A stretch of 64,000 bases of DNA from contig CAXKVF010000078.1 in assembly GCA_964057225.1 (NCBI GenBank), positions 1 to 64,000 of the forward strand, given 5' to 3'. A model generated the notes under the pieces. It searched no databases, was not told where the DNA came from, and saw only the letters and a list, made by a program, of their open reading frames with translations. Of the stretch, positions 15,380 to 29,200 are shown one piece after another. The number at the start of each line of letters is the position of its first letter. The first letter of the stretch is position 1. The translations under genes were made by a program, and so were the position numbers. Source of the DNA: Auanema rhodensis (lineage: Eukaryota > Nematoda > Chromadorea > Rhabditida > Rhabditidae).

Positions 15380-17900
15380 TGGTTACCACGAACCAATATC
15401 AATAAAAATTTGTTTTTAGACTAATATGGACATGGGGAATCTAATTTTGAAAACCGCATCTCTTTATCTTTCACGTGAAGCGAGTTACATACCAAGTGCA
15501 CATCACGTGTACATTTAATTAGCATAAATTAAAGTTCACGTAAATTTCAAAGTCATGGTTACCATGAACCAATATCAATAAAAATTTGTTTTTAGACTAA
15601 TATGGACATGGGGAATCTAATTTTGAAAACCGCATCTCTTTATCTTTCACGTGAAGCGAGTTACATACCAAGTGCACATCACGTGTACATTTAATTAGCA
15701 TAAATTAAAGTTCACGTAAATTTCAAAGTCATGGTTACCATGCACCAATATCAATAAAAATTTGTTTTTAGACTAATATGGACATGGGGAATCTAATTTT
15801 GAAAACCGCATCTCTTTATCTTTCACGTGAAGCGAGTTACATACCAAGTGCACATCACGTGTACATTTAATTAGCATAAATTAAAGTTCACGTAAATTTC
15901 AAAGTCATGGTTACCATGAACTAATATCAATAAAAATTTGTTTTTAGACTAATATGGACATGGGGAATCTAATTTTGAAAACCGCATCTCTTTATCTTTC
16001 ACGTGAAGCGAGTTACATACCAAGTGCACATCACGTGTACATTTAATTAGCATAAATTAAAGTTCACGTAAATTTCAAAGTCATGGTTACCATGAAGCAA
16101 TATCAATAAAAATTTGTTTTTAGACTAATATGGACATGGGGAATCTAATTTTGAAAACCGCATCTCTTTATCTTTCACGTGAAGCGAGTTACATACCAAG
16201 TGCACATCACGTGTACATTTAATTAGCATAAATTAAAGTTCACGTAAATTTCAAAGTCATGGTTACCATGAACCAATATCAATAAAAATTTGTTTTTAGA
16301 CTAATATGGACATGGGGAATCTAATTTTGAAAACCGCATTTCTTTATCTTTCACGTGAAGCGAGTTACATACCAAGTGCACATCACGTGTACATTTAATT
16401 AGCATAAATTAAAGTTCACGTAAATTTCAAAGTCATGGTTACCATGCACCAATAACAATAAAAATTTGTTTTTAGACTAATATGGACATGGGGAATCTAA
16501 TTTTGAAAACCGCATCTCTTTATCTTTCACGTGAAGCGAGTTACATACCAAGTGCACATCACGTGTACATTTAATTAGCATAAATTAAAGTTCACGTAAA
16601 CTTCAAAGTCATGGTTACCATGAAGCAATATCAATAAAAATTTGTTTTTAGACTAATATGGACATGGGGAATCTAATTTTGAAAACCGCATCTCTTTATC
16701 TTTCACGTGAAGCGAGTTACATACCAAGTGCACATCACGTGTACATTTAATTAGCATAAATTAAAGTTCACGTAAATTTCAAAGTCATGGTTACCACGAA
16801 CCAATATCAATAAAAATTTGTTTTTAGACTAATATGGACATGGGGAATCTAATTTTGAAAACCGCATCTCTTTATCTTTCACGTGAAGCGAGTTACATAC
16901 CAAGTGCACATCACGTGTACATTTAATTAGCATAAATTAAAGTTCACGTAAATTTCAAAGTCATGGTTACCATGAACCAATATCAATAAAAATTTGTTTT
17001 TAGACTAATATGGACATGGGGAATCTAATTTTGAAAACCGCATCTCTTTATCTTTCACGTGAAGCGAGTTACATACCAAGTGCACATCACGTGTACATTT
17101 AATTAGCATAAATTAAAGTTCACGTAAATTTCAAAGTCATGGTTACCATGCACCAATATCAATAAAAATTTGTTTTTAGACTAATATGGACATGGGGAAT
17201 CTAATTTTGAAAACCGCATCTCTTTATCTTTCACGTGAAGCGAGTTACATACCAAGTGCACATCACGTGTACATTTAATTAGCATAAATTAAAGTTCACG
17301 TAAATTTCAAAGTCATGGTTACCATGAACTAATATCAATAAAAATTTGTTTTTAGACTAATATGGACATGGGGAATCTAATTTTGAAAACCGCATCTCTT
17401 TATCTTTCACGTGAAGCGAGTTACATACCAAGTGCACATCACGTGTACATTTAATTAGCATAAATTAAAGTTCACGTAAATTTCAAAGTCATGGTTACCA
17501 TGAACCAATATCAATAAAAATTTGTTTTTAGACTAATATGGACATGGGGAATCTAATTTTGAAAACCGCATCTCTTTATCTTTCACGTGAAGCGAGTTAC
17601 ATACCAAGTGCACATCACGTGTACATTTAATTAGCATAAATTAAAGTTCACGTAAATTTCAAAGTCATGGTTACCATGAACCAATATCAATAAAAATTTG
17701 TTTTTAGACTAATATGGACATGGGGAATCTAATTTTGAAAACCGCATTTCTTTATCTTCCACGTGAAGCGAGTTACATACCAAGTGCACATCACGTGTAC
17801 ATTTAATTAGCATAAATTAAACTTCACGTAAACTTCAAAGTCATGGTTACCATGAAGCAATATCAATAAAAATTTGTTTTTAGACTAATATGGACATGGG
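15380..17900. repeat. Second 8-mer higher-order repeat block (1408 bp)
   Basis: TTACCACG recurs at 15383 and 16791, and the ATGAACT variant recurs at about 15921 and 17329. Both are 1408 bp apart, so the 8-monomer spacing of the preceding block is reused with different diagnostic monomers. Between the two blocks (about 14.5-15.4 kb) lies a run of CGTAAACTTC / ATGAAGC monomers. Confidence 0.8.
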
Positions 17901-18480
17901 GAATCTAATTTTGAAAACCGCATCTCTTTATCTTTCACGTGAAGCGAGTTACATACCAAGTGCACATCACGTGTACATTTAATTAGCATAAATTAAAGTT
18001 CACGTAAATTTCAAAGTCATGGTTACCATGAACCAATATCAATAAAAATTTGTTTTTAGACTAATATGGACATGGGGAATCTAATTTTGAAAACCGCATC
18101 TCTTTATCTTTCACGTGAAGCGAGTTACATACCAAGTGCACATCACGTGTACATTTAATTAGCATAAATTAAAGTTCACGTAAATTTCAAAGTCATGGTT
18201 ACCATGAAGCAATATCAATAAAAATTTGTTTTTAGACTAATATGGACATGGGGAATCTAATTTTGAAAACCGCATCTCTTTATCTTTCACGTGAAGCGAG
18301 TTACATACCAAGTGCACATCACGTGTACATTTAATTATCATGAATTAAAGTTCACGTAAATTTCAAAGTCATGGTTACCATGCACCAATATGAATAAAAA
18401 TTTGTTTTTAGACTAATATGGACATGGGGAATCTAATTTTGAAAACCGCATCTCTTTATCTTTCACGTGAAGCGAGTTAC

Positions 18481-18617
18481 ATACCAAGTGCACATCACGT
18501 GTACATTTAATTAGCATAAATTAAAGTTCACGTAAATTTTGTTTTTAGACTAATATGGACATGGGGAATCTAATTTTGAAAACCGCATCTCTTTATCTTT
18601 CACGTGAAGCGAGTTAC
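18481..18617. repeat. Truncated 137-bp satellite monomer (39-bp deletion), copy 1
   Basis: CGTAAATTTT joins directly to GTTTTTAGAC, removing 39 bp that normally hold the CATGGTTACCATG dyad and the AATAAAAATTT tract. Identical truncated monomers start at 19498, 21395 and 22412. The deletion endpoints lie in AAATTT-type sequence, consistent with slippage or microhomology-mediated loss. Confidence 0.95.
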
Positions 18618-19497
18618 ATACCAAGTGCACATCACGTGTACATTTAATTAGCATAAATTAAAGTTCACGTAAATTTCAAAGTCATGGTTACCATGAAGCA
18701 ATATCAATAAAAATTTGTTTTTAGACTATTATGGACATGAGGAATCTAATTTTGAAAACCGCATCTCTTTATCTTTCACGTGAAGCGAGTTACATACCAA
18801 GTGCACATCACGTGTACATTTAATTAGCATAAATTAAAGTTCACGTAAATTTCAAAGTCATGGTTACCATGAACCAATATCAATAAAAATTTGTTTTTAG
18901 ACTAATATGGACATGGGGAATCTAATTTTGAAAACCGCATCTCTTTATCTTTCACGTGAAGCGAGTTACATACCAAGTGCACATCACGTGTACATTTAAT
19001 TAGCATAAATTAAAGTTCACGTAAATTTCAAAGTCATGGTTACCATGAAGCAATATCAATAAAAATTTGTTTTTAGACTAATATGGACATGGGGAATCTA
19101 ATTTTGAAAACCGCATCTCTTTATCTTTCACGTGAAGCGAGTTACATACCAAGTGCACATCACGTGTACATTTAATTAGCATGAATTAAAGTTCACGTAA
19201 ATTTCAAAGTCATGGTTACCATGCACCAATATCAATAAAAATTTGTTTTTAGACTAATATGGACATGGGGAATCTAATTTTGAAAACCGCATCTCTTTAT
19301 CTTTCACGTGAAGCGAGTTACATACCAAGTGCACATCACGTGTACATTTAATTATCATGAATTAAAGTTCACGTAAATTTCAAAGTCATGGTTACCATGC
19401 ACCAATATGAATAAAAATTTGTTTTTAGACTAATATGGACATGGGGAATCTAATTTTGAAAACCGCATCTCTTTATCTTTCACGTGAAGCGAGTTAC

Positions 19498-19634
19498 ATA
19501 CCAAGTGCACATCACGTGTACATTTAATTAGCATAAATTAAAGTTCACGTAAATTTTGTTTTTAGACTAATATGGACATGGGGAATCTAATTTTGAAAAC
19601 CGCATCTCTTTATCTTTCACGTGAAGCGAGTTAC
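19498..19634. repeat. Truncated 137-bp satellite monomer, copy 2
   Basis: It has the same deletion junction as at 18481 and lies 1017 bp downstream, as part of the inner duplication. Confidence 0.95.
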
Positions 19635-21394
19635 ATACCAAGTGCACATCACGTGTACATTTAATTAGCATAAATTAAAGTTCACGTAAATTTCAAAGTC
19701 ATGGTTACCATGAAGCAATATCAATAAAAATTTGTTTTTAGACTATTATGGACATGAGGAATCTAATTTTGAAAACCGCATCTCTTTATCTTTCACGTGA
19801 AGCGAGTTACATACCAAGTGCACATCACGTGTACATTTAATTAGCATAAATTAAAGTTCACGTAAATTTCAAAGTCATGGTTACCATGAACCAATATCAA
19901 TAAAAATTTGTTTTTAGACTAATATGGACATGGGGAATCTAATTTTGAAAACCGCATCTCTTTATCTTTCACGTGAAGCGAGTTACATACCAAGTGCACA
20001 TCACGTGTACATTTAATTAGCATAAATTAAAGTTCACGTAAATTTCAAAGTCATGGTTACCATGAAGCAATATCAATAAAAATTTGTTTTTAGACTAATA
20101 TGGACATGGGGAATCTAATTTTGAAAACCGCATCTCTTTATCTTTCACGTGAAGCGAGTTACATACCAAGTGCACATCACGTGTACATTTAATTAGCATG
20201 AATTAAAGTTCACGTAAATTTCAAAGTCATGGTTACCATGCACCAATATCAATAAAAATTTGTTTTTAGACTAATATGGACATGGGGAATCTAATTTTGA
20301 AAACCGCATCTCTTTATCTTTCACGTGAAGCGAGTTACATACCAAGTGCACATCACGTGTACATTTAATTAGCATAAATTAAAGTTCACGTAAATTTCAA
20401 AGTCATGGTTACCATGCACCAATATCAATAAAAATTTGTTTTTAGACTAATATGGACATGGGGAATGTAATTTTGAAAACCGCATCTCTTTATCTTTCAC
20501 GTGAAGCGAGTTACATACCAAGTGCACATCACGTGTACATTTAATTAGCATAAATTAAAGTTCACGTAAATTTCAAAGTCATGGTTACCATGCACCAATA
20601 TCAATAAAAATTTGTTTTTAGACTAATATGGACATGGGGAATCTAATTTTGAAAACCGCATCTCTTTATCTTTCACGTGAAGCGAGTTACATACCAAGTG
20701 CACATCACGTGTACATTTAATTAGCATAAATTAAAGTTCACGTAAATTTCAAAGTCATGGTTACCATGCACCAATATCAATAAAAATTTGTTTTTAGACT
20801 AATATGGACATGGGGAATCTAATTTTGAAAACCGCATCTCTTTATCTTTCACGTGAAGCGAGTTACATACCAAGTGCACATCACGTGTACATTTAATTAG
20901 CATAAATTAAAGTTCACGTAAATTTCAAAGTCATGGTTACCATGAACCAATATCAATAAAAATTTGTTTTTAGACTAATATGGACATGGGGAATCTAATT
21001 TTGAAAACCGCATCTCTTTATCTTTCACGTGAAGCGAGTTACATACCAAGTGCACATCACGTGTACATTTAATTAGCATAAATTAAAGTTCACGTAAATT
21101 TCAAAGTCATGGTTACCATGAAGCAATATCAATAAAAATTTGTTTTTAGACTAATATGGACATGGGGAATCTAATTTTGAAAACCGCATCTCTTTATCTT
21201 TCACGTGAAGCGAGTTACATACCAAGTGCACATCACGTGTACATTTAATTATCATGAATTAAAGTTCACGTAAATTTCAAAGTCATGGTTACCATGCACC
21301 AATATGAATAAAAATTTGTTTTTAGACTAATATGGACATGGGGAATCTAATTTTGAAAACCGCATCTCTTTATCTTTCACGTGAAGCGAGTTAC

Positions 21395-21531
21395 ATACCA
21401 AGTGCACATCACGTGTACATTTAATTAGCATAAATTAAAGTTCACGTAAATTTTGTTTTTAGACTAATATGGACATGGGGAATCTAATTTTGAAAACCGC
21501 ATCTCTTTATCTTTCACGTGAAGCGAGTTAC
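21395..21531. repeat. Truncated 137-bp satellite monomer, copy 3
   Basis: It has the same deletion junction and lies 2914 bp after copy 1, as part of the outer duplication. Confidence 0.95.
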
Positions 21532-22411
21532 ATACCAAGTGCACATCACGTGTACATTTAATTAGCATAAATTAAAGTTCACGTAAATTTCAAAGTCATG
21601 GTTACCATGAAGCAATATCAATAAAAATTTGTTTTTAGACTATTATGGACATGAGGAATCTAATTTTGAAAACCGCATCTCTTTATCTTTCACGTGAAGC
21701 GAGTTACATACCAAGTGCACATCACGTGTACATTTAATTAGCATAAATTAAAGTTCACGTAAATTTCAAAGTCATGGTTACCATGAACCAATATCAATAA
21801 AAATTTGTTTTTAGACTAATATGGACATGGGGAATCTAATTTTGAAAACCGCATCTCTTTATCTTTCACGTGAAGCGAGTTACATACCAAGTGCACATCA
21901 CGTGTACATTTAATTAGCATAAATTAAAGTTCACGTAAATTTCAAAGTCATGGTTACCATGAAGCAATATCAATAAAAATTTGTTTTTAGACTAATATGG
22001 ACATGGGGAATCTAATTTTGAAAACCGCATCTCTTTATCTTTCACGTGAAGCGAGTTACATACCAAGTGCACATCACGTGTACATTTAATTAGCATGAAT
22101 TAAAGTTCACGTAAATTTCAAAGTCATGGTTACCATGCACCAATATCAATAAAAATTTGTTTTTAGACTAATATGGACATGGGGAATCTAATTTTGAAAA
22201 CCGCATCTCTTTATCTTTCACGTGAAGCGAGTTACATACCAAGTGCACATCACGTGTACATTTAATTATCATGAATTAAAGTTCACGTAAATTTCAAAGT
22301 CATGGTTACCATGCACCAATATGAATAAAAATTTGTTTTTAGACTAATATGGACATGGGGAATCTAATTTTGAAAACCGCATCTCTTTATCTTTCACGTG
22401 AAGCGAGTTAC

Positions 22412-22548
22412 ATACCAAGTGCACATCACGTGTACATTTAATTAGCATAAATTAAAGTTCACGTAAATTTTGTTTTTAGACTAATATGGACATGGGGAAT
22501 CTAATTTTGAAAACCGCATCTCTTTATCTTTCACGTGAAGCGAGTTAC
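22412..22548. repeat. Truncated 137-bp satellite monomer, copy 4
   Basis: It has the same deletion junction and lies 1017 bp after copy 3. The following monomer has a private substitution (CACGTGGAC near 22565) that the other three lack. Confidence 0.95.
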
Positions 22549-23099
22549 ATACCAAGTGCACATCACGTGGACATTTAATTAGCATAAATTAAAGTTCACG
22601 TAAATTTCAAAGTCATGGTTACCATGAAGCAATATCAATAAAAATTTGTTTTTAGACTATTATGGACATGAGGAATCTAATTTTGAAAACCGCATCTCTT
22701 TATCTTTCACGTGAAGCGAGTTACATACCAAGTGCACATCACGTGTACATTTAATTAGCATAAATTAAAGTTCACGTAAATTTCAAAGTCATGGTTACCA
22801 TGAACCAATATCAATAAAAATTTGTTTTTAGACTAATATGGACATGGGGAATCTAATTTTGAAAACCGCATCTCTTTATCTTTCACGTGAAGCGAGTTAC
22901 ATACCAAGTGCACATCACGTGTACATTTAATTAGCATAAATTAAAGTTCACGTAAATTTCAAAGTCATGGTTACCATGAAGCAATATCAATAAAAATTTG
23001 TTTTTAGACTAATATGGACATGGGGAATCTAATTTTGAAAACCGCATCTCTTTATCTTTCACGTGAAGCGAGTTACATACCAAGTGCACATCACGTGTA

Positions 23100-26000
23100 C
23101 ATTTAATTAGCATGAATTAAAGTTCACGTAAATTTCAAAGTCATGGTTACCATGCACCAATATCAATAAAAATTTGTTTTTAGACTAATATGGACATGGG
23201 GAATCTAATTTTGAAAACCGCATCTCTTTATCTTTCACGTGAAGCGAGTTACATACCAAGTGCACATCACGTGTACATTTAATTAGCATAAATTAAAGTT
23301 CACGTAAATTTCAAAGTCATGGTTACCATGCACCAATATCAATAAAAATTTGTTTTTAGACTAATATGGACATGGGGAATGTAATTTTGAAAACCGCATC
23401 TCTTTATCTTTCACGTGAAGCGAGTTACATACCAAGTGCACATCACGTGTACATTTAATTAGCATAAATTAAAGTTCACGTAAATTTCAAAGTCATGGTT
23501 ACCATGCACCAATATCAATAAAAATTTGTTTTTAGACTAATATGGACATGGGGAATCTAATTTTGAAAACCGCATCTCTTTATCTTTCACGTGAAGCGAG
23601 TTACATACCAAGTGCACATCACGTGTACATTTAATTAGCATAAATTAAAGTTCACGTAAATTTCAAAGTCATGGTTACCATGCACCAATATCAATAAAAA
23701 TTTGTTTTTAGACTAATATGGACATGGGGAATCTAATTTTGAAAACCGCATCTCTTTATCTTTCACGTGAAGCGAGTTACATACCAAGTGCACATCACGT
23801 GTACATTTAATTAGCATAAATTAAAGTTCACGTAAATTTCAAAGTCATGGTTACCATGCACCAATATCAATAAAAATTTGTTTTTAGACTAATATGGACA
23901 TGGGGAATCTAATTTTGAAAACCGCATCTCTTTATCTTTCACGTGAAGCGAGTTACATACCAAGTGCACATCACGTGTACATTTAATTAGCATAAATTTA
24001 AGTTCACGTAAATTTCAAAGTCATGGTTACCATGCACCAATATCAATAAAAATTTGTTTTTAGACTAATATGGACATGGGGGATCTAATTTTGAAAACCG
24101 CATCTCTTTATCTTTCACGTGAAGCGAGTTACATACCAAGTGCACATCACGTGTACATTTAATTAGCATAAATTAAAGTTCACGTAAATTTCAAAGTCAT
24201 GGTTATCATGAACCAATATCAATAAAAATTTGTTTTTAGACTAATATGGACATGGGTAATCTAATTTTGAAAACCGCATCTCTTTATCTTTCACGTGAAG
24301 CGAGTTACATACCAAGTGCACATCACGTGTACATTTAATTAGCATAAATTAAAGTTCACGTAAATTTCAAAGTCATGGTTACCATGAACCAATATCAATA
24401 AAAATTTGTTTTTAGACTAATATGGACATGGGGAATCTAATTTTGAAAACCGCATCTCTTTATCTTTCACGTGAAGCGAGTTACATACCAAGTGCACATC
24501 ACGTGTACATTTAATTAGCATAAATTAAAGTTCACGTAAATTTCAAAGTCATCGTTACCATGCACCAATATCAATAAAAATTTGTTTTTAGACTAATATG
24601 GACATGGGGAATCTAATTTTGAAAACCGCATCTCTTTATCTTTCACGTGAAGCGAGTTACATACCAAGTGCACATCACGTGTACATTTAATTAGCATAAA
24701 TTAAAGTTCACGTAAATTTCAAAGTCATGGTTACCATGCACCAATATCAATAAAAATTTGTTTTTAGACTAATATGGACATGGGGAATCTAATTTTGAAA
24801 ACCGCATCTCTTTATCTTTCACGTGAAGCGAGTTACATACCAAGTGCACATCACGTGTACATTTAAATAGCATAAATTAAAGTTCACGTAAATTTCAAAG
24901 TCATGGTTACCATGCACCAATATCAATAAAAATTTGTTTTTAGACTAATATGGACATGGGGAATCTAATTTTGAAAACCGCATCTCTTTATCTTTCACGT
25001 GAAGCGAGTTACATACCAAGTGCACATCACGTGTACATTTAATTAGCATAAATTAAAGTTCACGTAAAATTCAAAGTCATGGTTACCATGCACCAATATC
25101 AATAAAAATTTGTTTTTAGACTAATATGGACATGGGGAATCTAATTTTGAAAACCGCATCTCTTTATCTTTCACGTGAAGCGAGTTACATACCAAGTGCA
25201 CATCACGTGTACATTTAATTAGCATAAATTAAAGTTCACGTAAATTTCAAAGTCATGGTTACCATGAACCAATATCAATAAAAATTTGTTTTTAGACTAA
25301 TATGGACATGGGGAATCTAATTTTGAAAACCGCATCTCTTTATCTTTCACGTGAAGCGAGTTACATACCAAGTGCACATCACGTGTACATTTAATTAGCA
25401 TAAATTAAAGTTCACGTAAATTTCAAAGTCATGGTTACCATGAACCAATATCAATAAAAATTTGTTTTTAGACTAATATGGACATGGGGAATCTAATTTT
25501 GAAAACCGCATCTCTTTATCTTTCACGTGAAGCGAGTTACATTCCAAGTGCACATCACGTGTACATTTAATTAGCATAAATTAAAGTTCACGTAAATTTC
25601 AAAGTCATGGTTACCATGAAGCAATATCGATAAAAATTTGTTTTTAGACTAATATGGACATGGGGAATCTAATTTTGAAAACCGCATCTCTTTATCTTTC
25701 ACGTGAAGCGAGTTACATACCAAGTGCACATCACGTGTACATTTAATTAGCATAAATTAAAGTTCACGTAAATTTCAAAGTCATGGTTACCATGAAGCAA
25801 TATCAATAAAAATTTGTTTTTAGACTAATATGGACATGGGGAATCTAATTTTGAAAACCGCATCTCTTTATCTTTCACGTGAAGCGAGTTACATACCAAG
25901 TGTACATCACGTGTACATTTAATTAGCATAAATTAAAGTTCACGTAAATTTCAAAGTCATGGTTACCATGAAGCAATATCAATAAAAATTTGTTTTTAGA

Positions 26001-29000
26001 CTAATATGGACATGGGGAATCTAATTTTGAAAACCGCATCTCTTTATCTTTCACGTGAAGCGAGTTACATACCAAGTGCACATCACGTGTACATTTAATT
26101 AGCATAAATTAAAGTTCACGTAAATTTCAAAGTCATGGTTACCATGAACCAATATCAATAAAAATTTGTTTTTAGACTAATATGGACATGGGGAATCTAA
26201 TTTTGAAAACCGCATCTCTTAATCTTTCACGTGAAGCGAGTTACATACCAAGTGCACATCACGTGTACATTTAATTAGCATGAATTAAAGTTCACGTAAA
26301 TTTCAAAGTCATGGTTACCATGAACCAATATCAATAAAATATTGTTTTTAGACTAATATGGACATGGGGAATCTAATTTTGAAAACCGCATCTCTTTATC
26401 TTTCTCGTGAAGCGAGTTACATACCAAGGGCACATCACGTGTACATTTAATTAGCATAAATTAAAGTTCACGTAAATTTCAAAGTCATGGTTACCATGAA
26501 CCAATATCAATAAAAATTTGTTTTTAGACTAATATGGACATGGGGAATCTAATTTTGAAAACCGCATTTCTTTATCTTTCACGTGAAGCGAGTTACATAC
26601 CGAGTGCACATCACGTGTACATTTAATTAGCATAAATTAAAGTTCACGTAAATTTCAAAGTCATGGTTACCATGCACCAATATCAATAAAAATTTGTTTT
26701 TAGACTAATATGGACATGGGGAATCTAATTTTGAAAACCGCATCTCTTTATCTTTCACGTGAAGCGAGTTACATACCAAGTGCACATCACGTGTACATTT
26801 AATTAGCATAAATTAAAGTTCACGTAAATTTCAAAGTCATGGTTACCATGAACCAATATCAATAAAAATTTGTTTTTAGACTAATATGGACATGGGGAAT
26901 CTAATTTTGAAAACCGCATCTCTTAATCTTTCACGTGAAGCGAGTTACATACCAAGTGCACATCACGTGTACATTTAATTAGCATGAATTAAAGTTCACG
27001 TAAATTTCAAAGTCATGGTTACCATGAACCAATATCAATAAAAATTTGTTTTTAGACTAATATGGACATGGGGAATCTAATTTTGAAAACCGCATCTCTT
27101 TATCTTTCTCGTGAAGCGAGTTACATACCAAGGGCACATCACGTGTACATTTAATTAGCATAAATTAAAGTTCACGTAAATTTCAAAGTCATGGTTACCA
27201 TGAACCAATATCAATAAAAATTTGTTTTTAGACTAATATGGACATGGGGAATCTAATTTTGAAAACCGCATTTCTTTATCTTTCACGTGAAGCGAGTTAC
27301 ATACCAAGTGCACATCACGTGTACATTTAATTAGCATAAATTAAAGTTCACGTAAATTTCAAAGTCATGGTTACCATGCACCAATATCAATAAAAATTTG
27401 TTTTTAGACTAATATGGACATGGGGAATCTAATTTTGAAAACCGCATCTCTTTATCTTTCACGTGAAGCGAGTTACATACCAAGTGCACATCACGTGTAC
27501 ATTTAATTAGCATGAATTAAAGTTCACGTAAATTTCAAAGTCATGGTTACCATGCACCAATATCAATAAAAATTTGTTTTTAGACTAATATGGACATGGG
27601 GAATCTAATTTTGAAAACCGCATCTCTTTATCTTTCACGTGAAGCGAGTTACATACCAAGTGCACATCACGTGTACATTTAATTAGCATAAATTAAAGTT
27701 CACGTAAATTTCAAAGTCATGGTTACCATGCACCAATATCAATAAAAATTTGTTTTTAGACTAATATGGACATGGGGAATGTAATTTTGAAAACCGCATC
27801 TCTTTATCTTTCACGTGAAGCGAGTTACATACCAAGTGCACATCACGTGTACATTTAATTAGCATAAATTAAAGTTCACGTAAATTTCAAAGTCATGGTT
27901 ACCATGCACCAATATCAATAAAAATTTGTTTTTAGACTAATATGGACATGGGGAATCTAATTTTGAAAACCGCATCTCTTTATCTTTCACGTGAAGCGAG
28001 TTACATACCAAGTGCACATCACGTGTACATTTAATTAGCATAAATTAAAGTTCACGTAAATTTCAAAGTCATGGTTACCATGCGCCAATATCAATAAAAA
28101 TTTGTTTTTAGACTAATATGGACATGGGGAATCTAATTTTGAAAACCGCATCTCTTTATCTTTCACGTGAAGCGAGTTACATACCAAGTGCACATCACGT
28201 GTACATTCAATTAGCATAAATTAAAGTTCACGTAAATTTCAAAGTCATGGTTACCATGCACCAATATCAATAAAAATTTGTTTTTAGACTAATATGGACA
28301 TGGGGAATCTAATTTTGAAAACCGCATCTCTTTATCTTTCACGTGAAGCGAGTTACATACCAAGTGCACATCACGTGTACATTTAATTAGCATAAATTTA
28401 AGTTCACGTAAATTTCAAAGTCATGGTTACCATGCACCAATATCAATAAAAATTTGTTTTAAGACTAATATGGACATGGGGGATCTAATTTTGAAAACCG
28501 CATCTCTTTATCTTTCACGTGAAGCGAGTTACATACCAAGTGCACATCACGTGTACATTTAATTAGCATAAATTAAAGTTCACGTAAATTTCAAAGTCAT
28601 GGTTATCATGAACCAATATCAATAAAAATTTGTTTTTAGACTAATATGGACATGGGTAATCTAATTTTGAAAACCGCATCTCTTTATCTTTCACGTGAAG
28701 CGAGTTACATACCAAGTGCACATCACGTGTACATTTAATTAGCATAAATTAAAGTTCACGTAAATTTCAAAGTCATGGTTACCATGAACCAATATCAATA
28801 AAAATTTGTTTTTGGACTAATATGGACATGGGGAATCTAATTTTGAAAACCGCATCTCTTTATCTTTCACGTGAAGCGAGTTACATACCAAGTGCACATC
28901 ACGTGTACATTTAATTAGCATAAATTAAAGTTCACGTAAATTTCAAAGTCATGGTTACCATGCACCAATATCAATAAAAATTTGTTTTTAGACTAATATG

Positions 29001-29200
29001 GACATGGGGAATCTAATTTTGAAAACCGCATCTCTTTATCTTTCACGTGAAGCGAGTTACATACCAAGTGCACATCACGTGTACATTTAATTAGCATAAA
29101 TTAAAGTTCACGTAAATTTCAAAGTCATGGTTACCATGCACCAATATCAATAAAAATTTGTTTTTAGACTAATATGGACATGGGGAATCTAATTTTGAAA
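23100..29200. repeat. Satellite with a 25-monomer (4400 bp) offset duplication
   Basis: A run of about ten marked monomers at about 23.1-24.8 kb reappears 4400 bp later at about 27.5-29.2 kb. The marks are GGGAATGTAA (about 23375 and 27775), AAATTTAAG, GGGGGATC, GGTTATCATG (24201 and 28601) and CATGGGTAATC. Between the two runs is a 4-monomer (704-bp) duplication marked by TTTCTCGTG plus CCAAGGGCAC at 26401 and 27105. A few scattered private substitutions are present (for example AAAATATTG near 26338). Confidence 0.8.

Larger units (their letters stand above)
17930..23760. repeat. Nested higher-order repeat, 17-mer (2914 bp) with truncated monomers
   Basis: Two copies are offset by 2914 bp (15 x 176 + 2 x 137). 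The marks are TTAATTATCA at 18331 and 21245, and GGGAATGTAA at about 20461 and 23375. Inside each copy a 1017-bp unit (5 full monomers plus one 137-bp monomer) is itself duplicated: TTAATTATCA at 18331/19348 and 21245/22262. The variant GACTATTATGGACATGAGG follows each truncated monomer. The nesting gives an order of events: a truncated monomer arose, the 6-monomer unit duplicated, then the larger unit duplicated. Confidence 0.92.
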
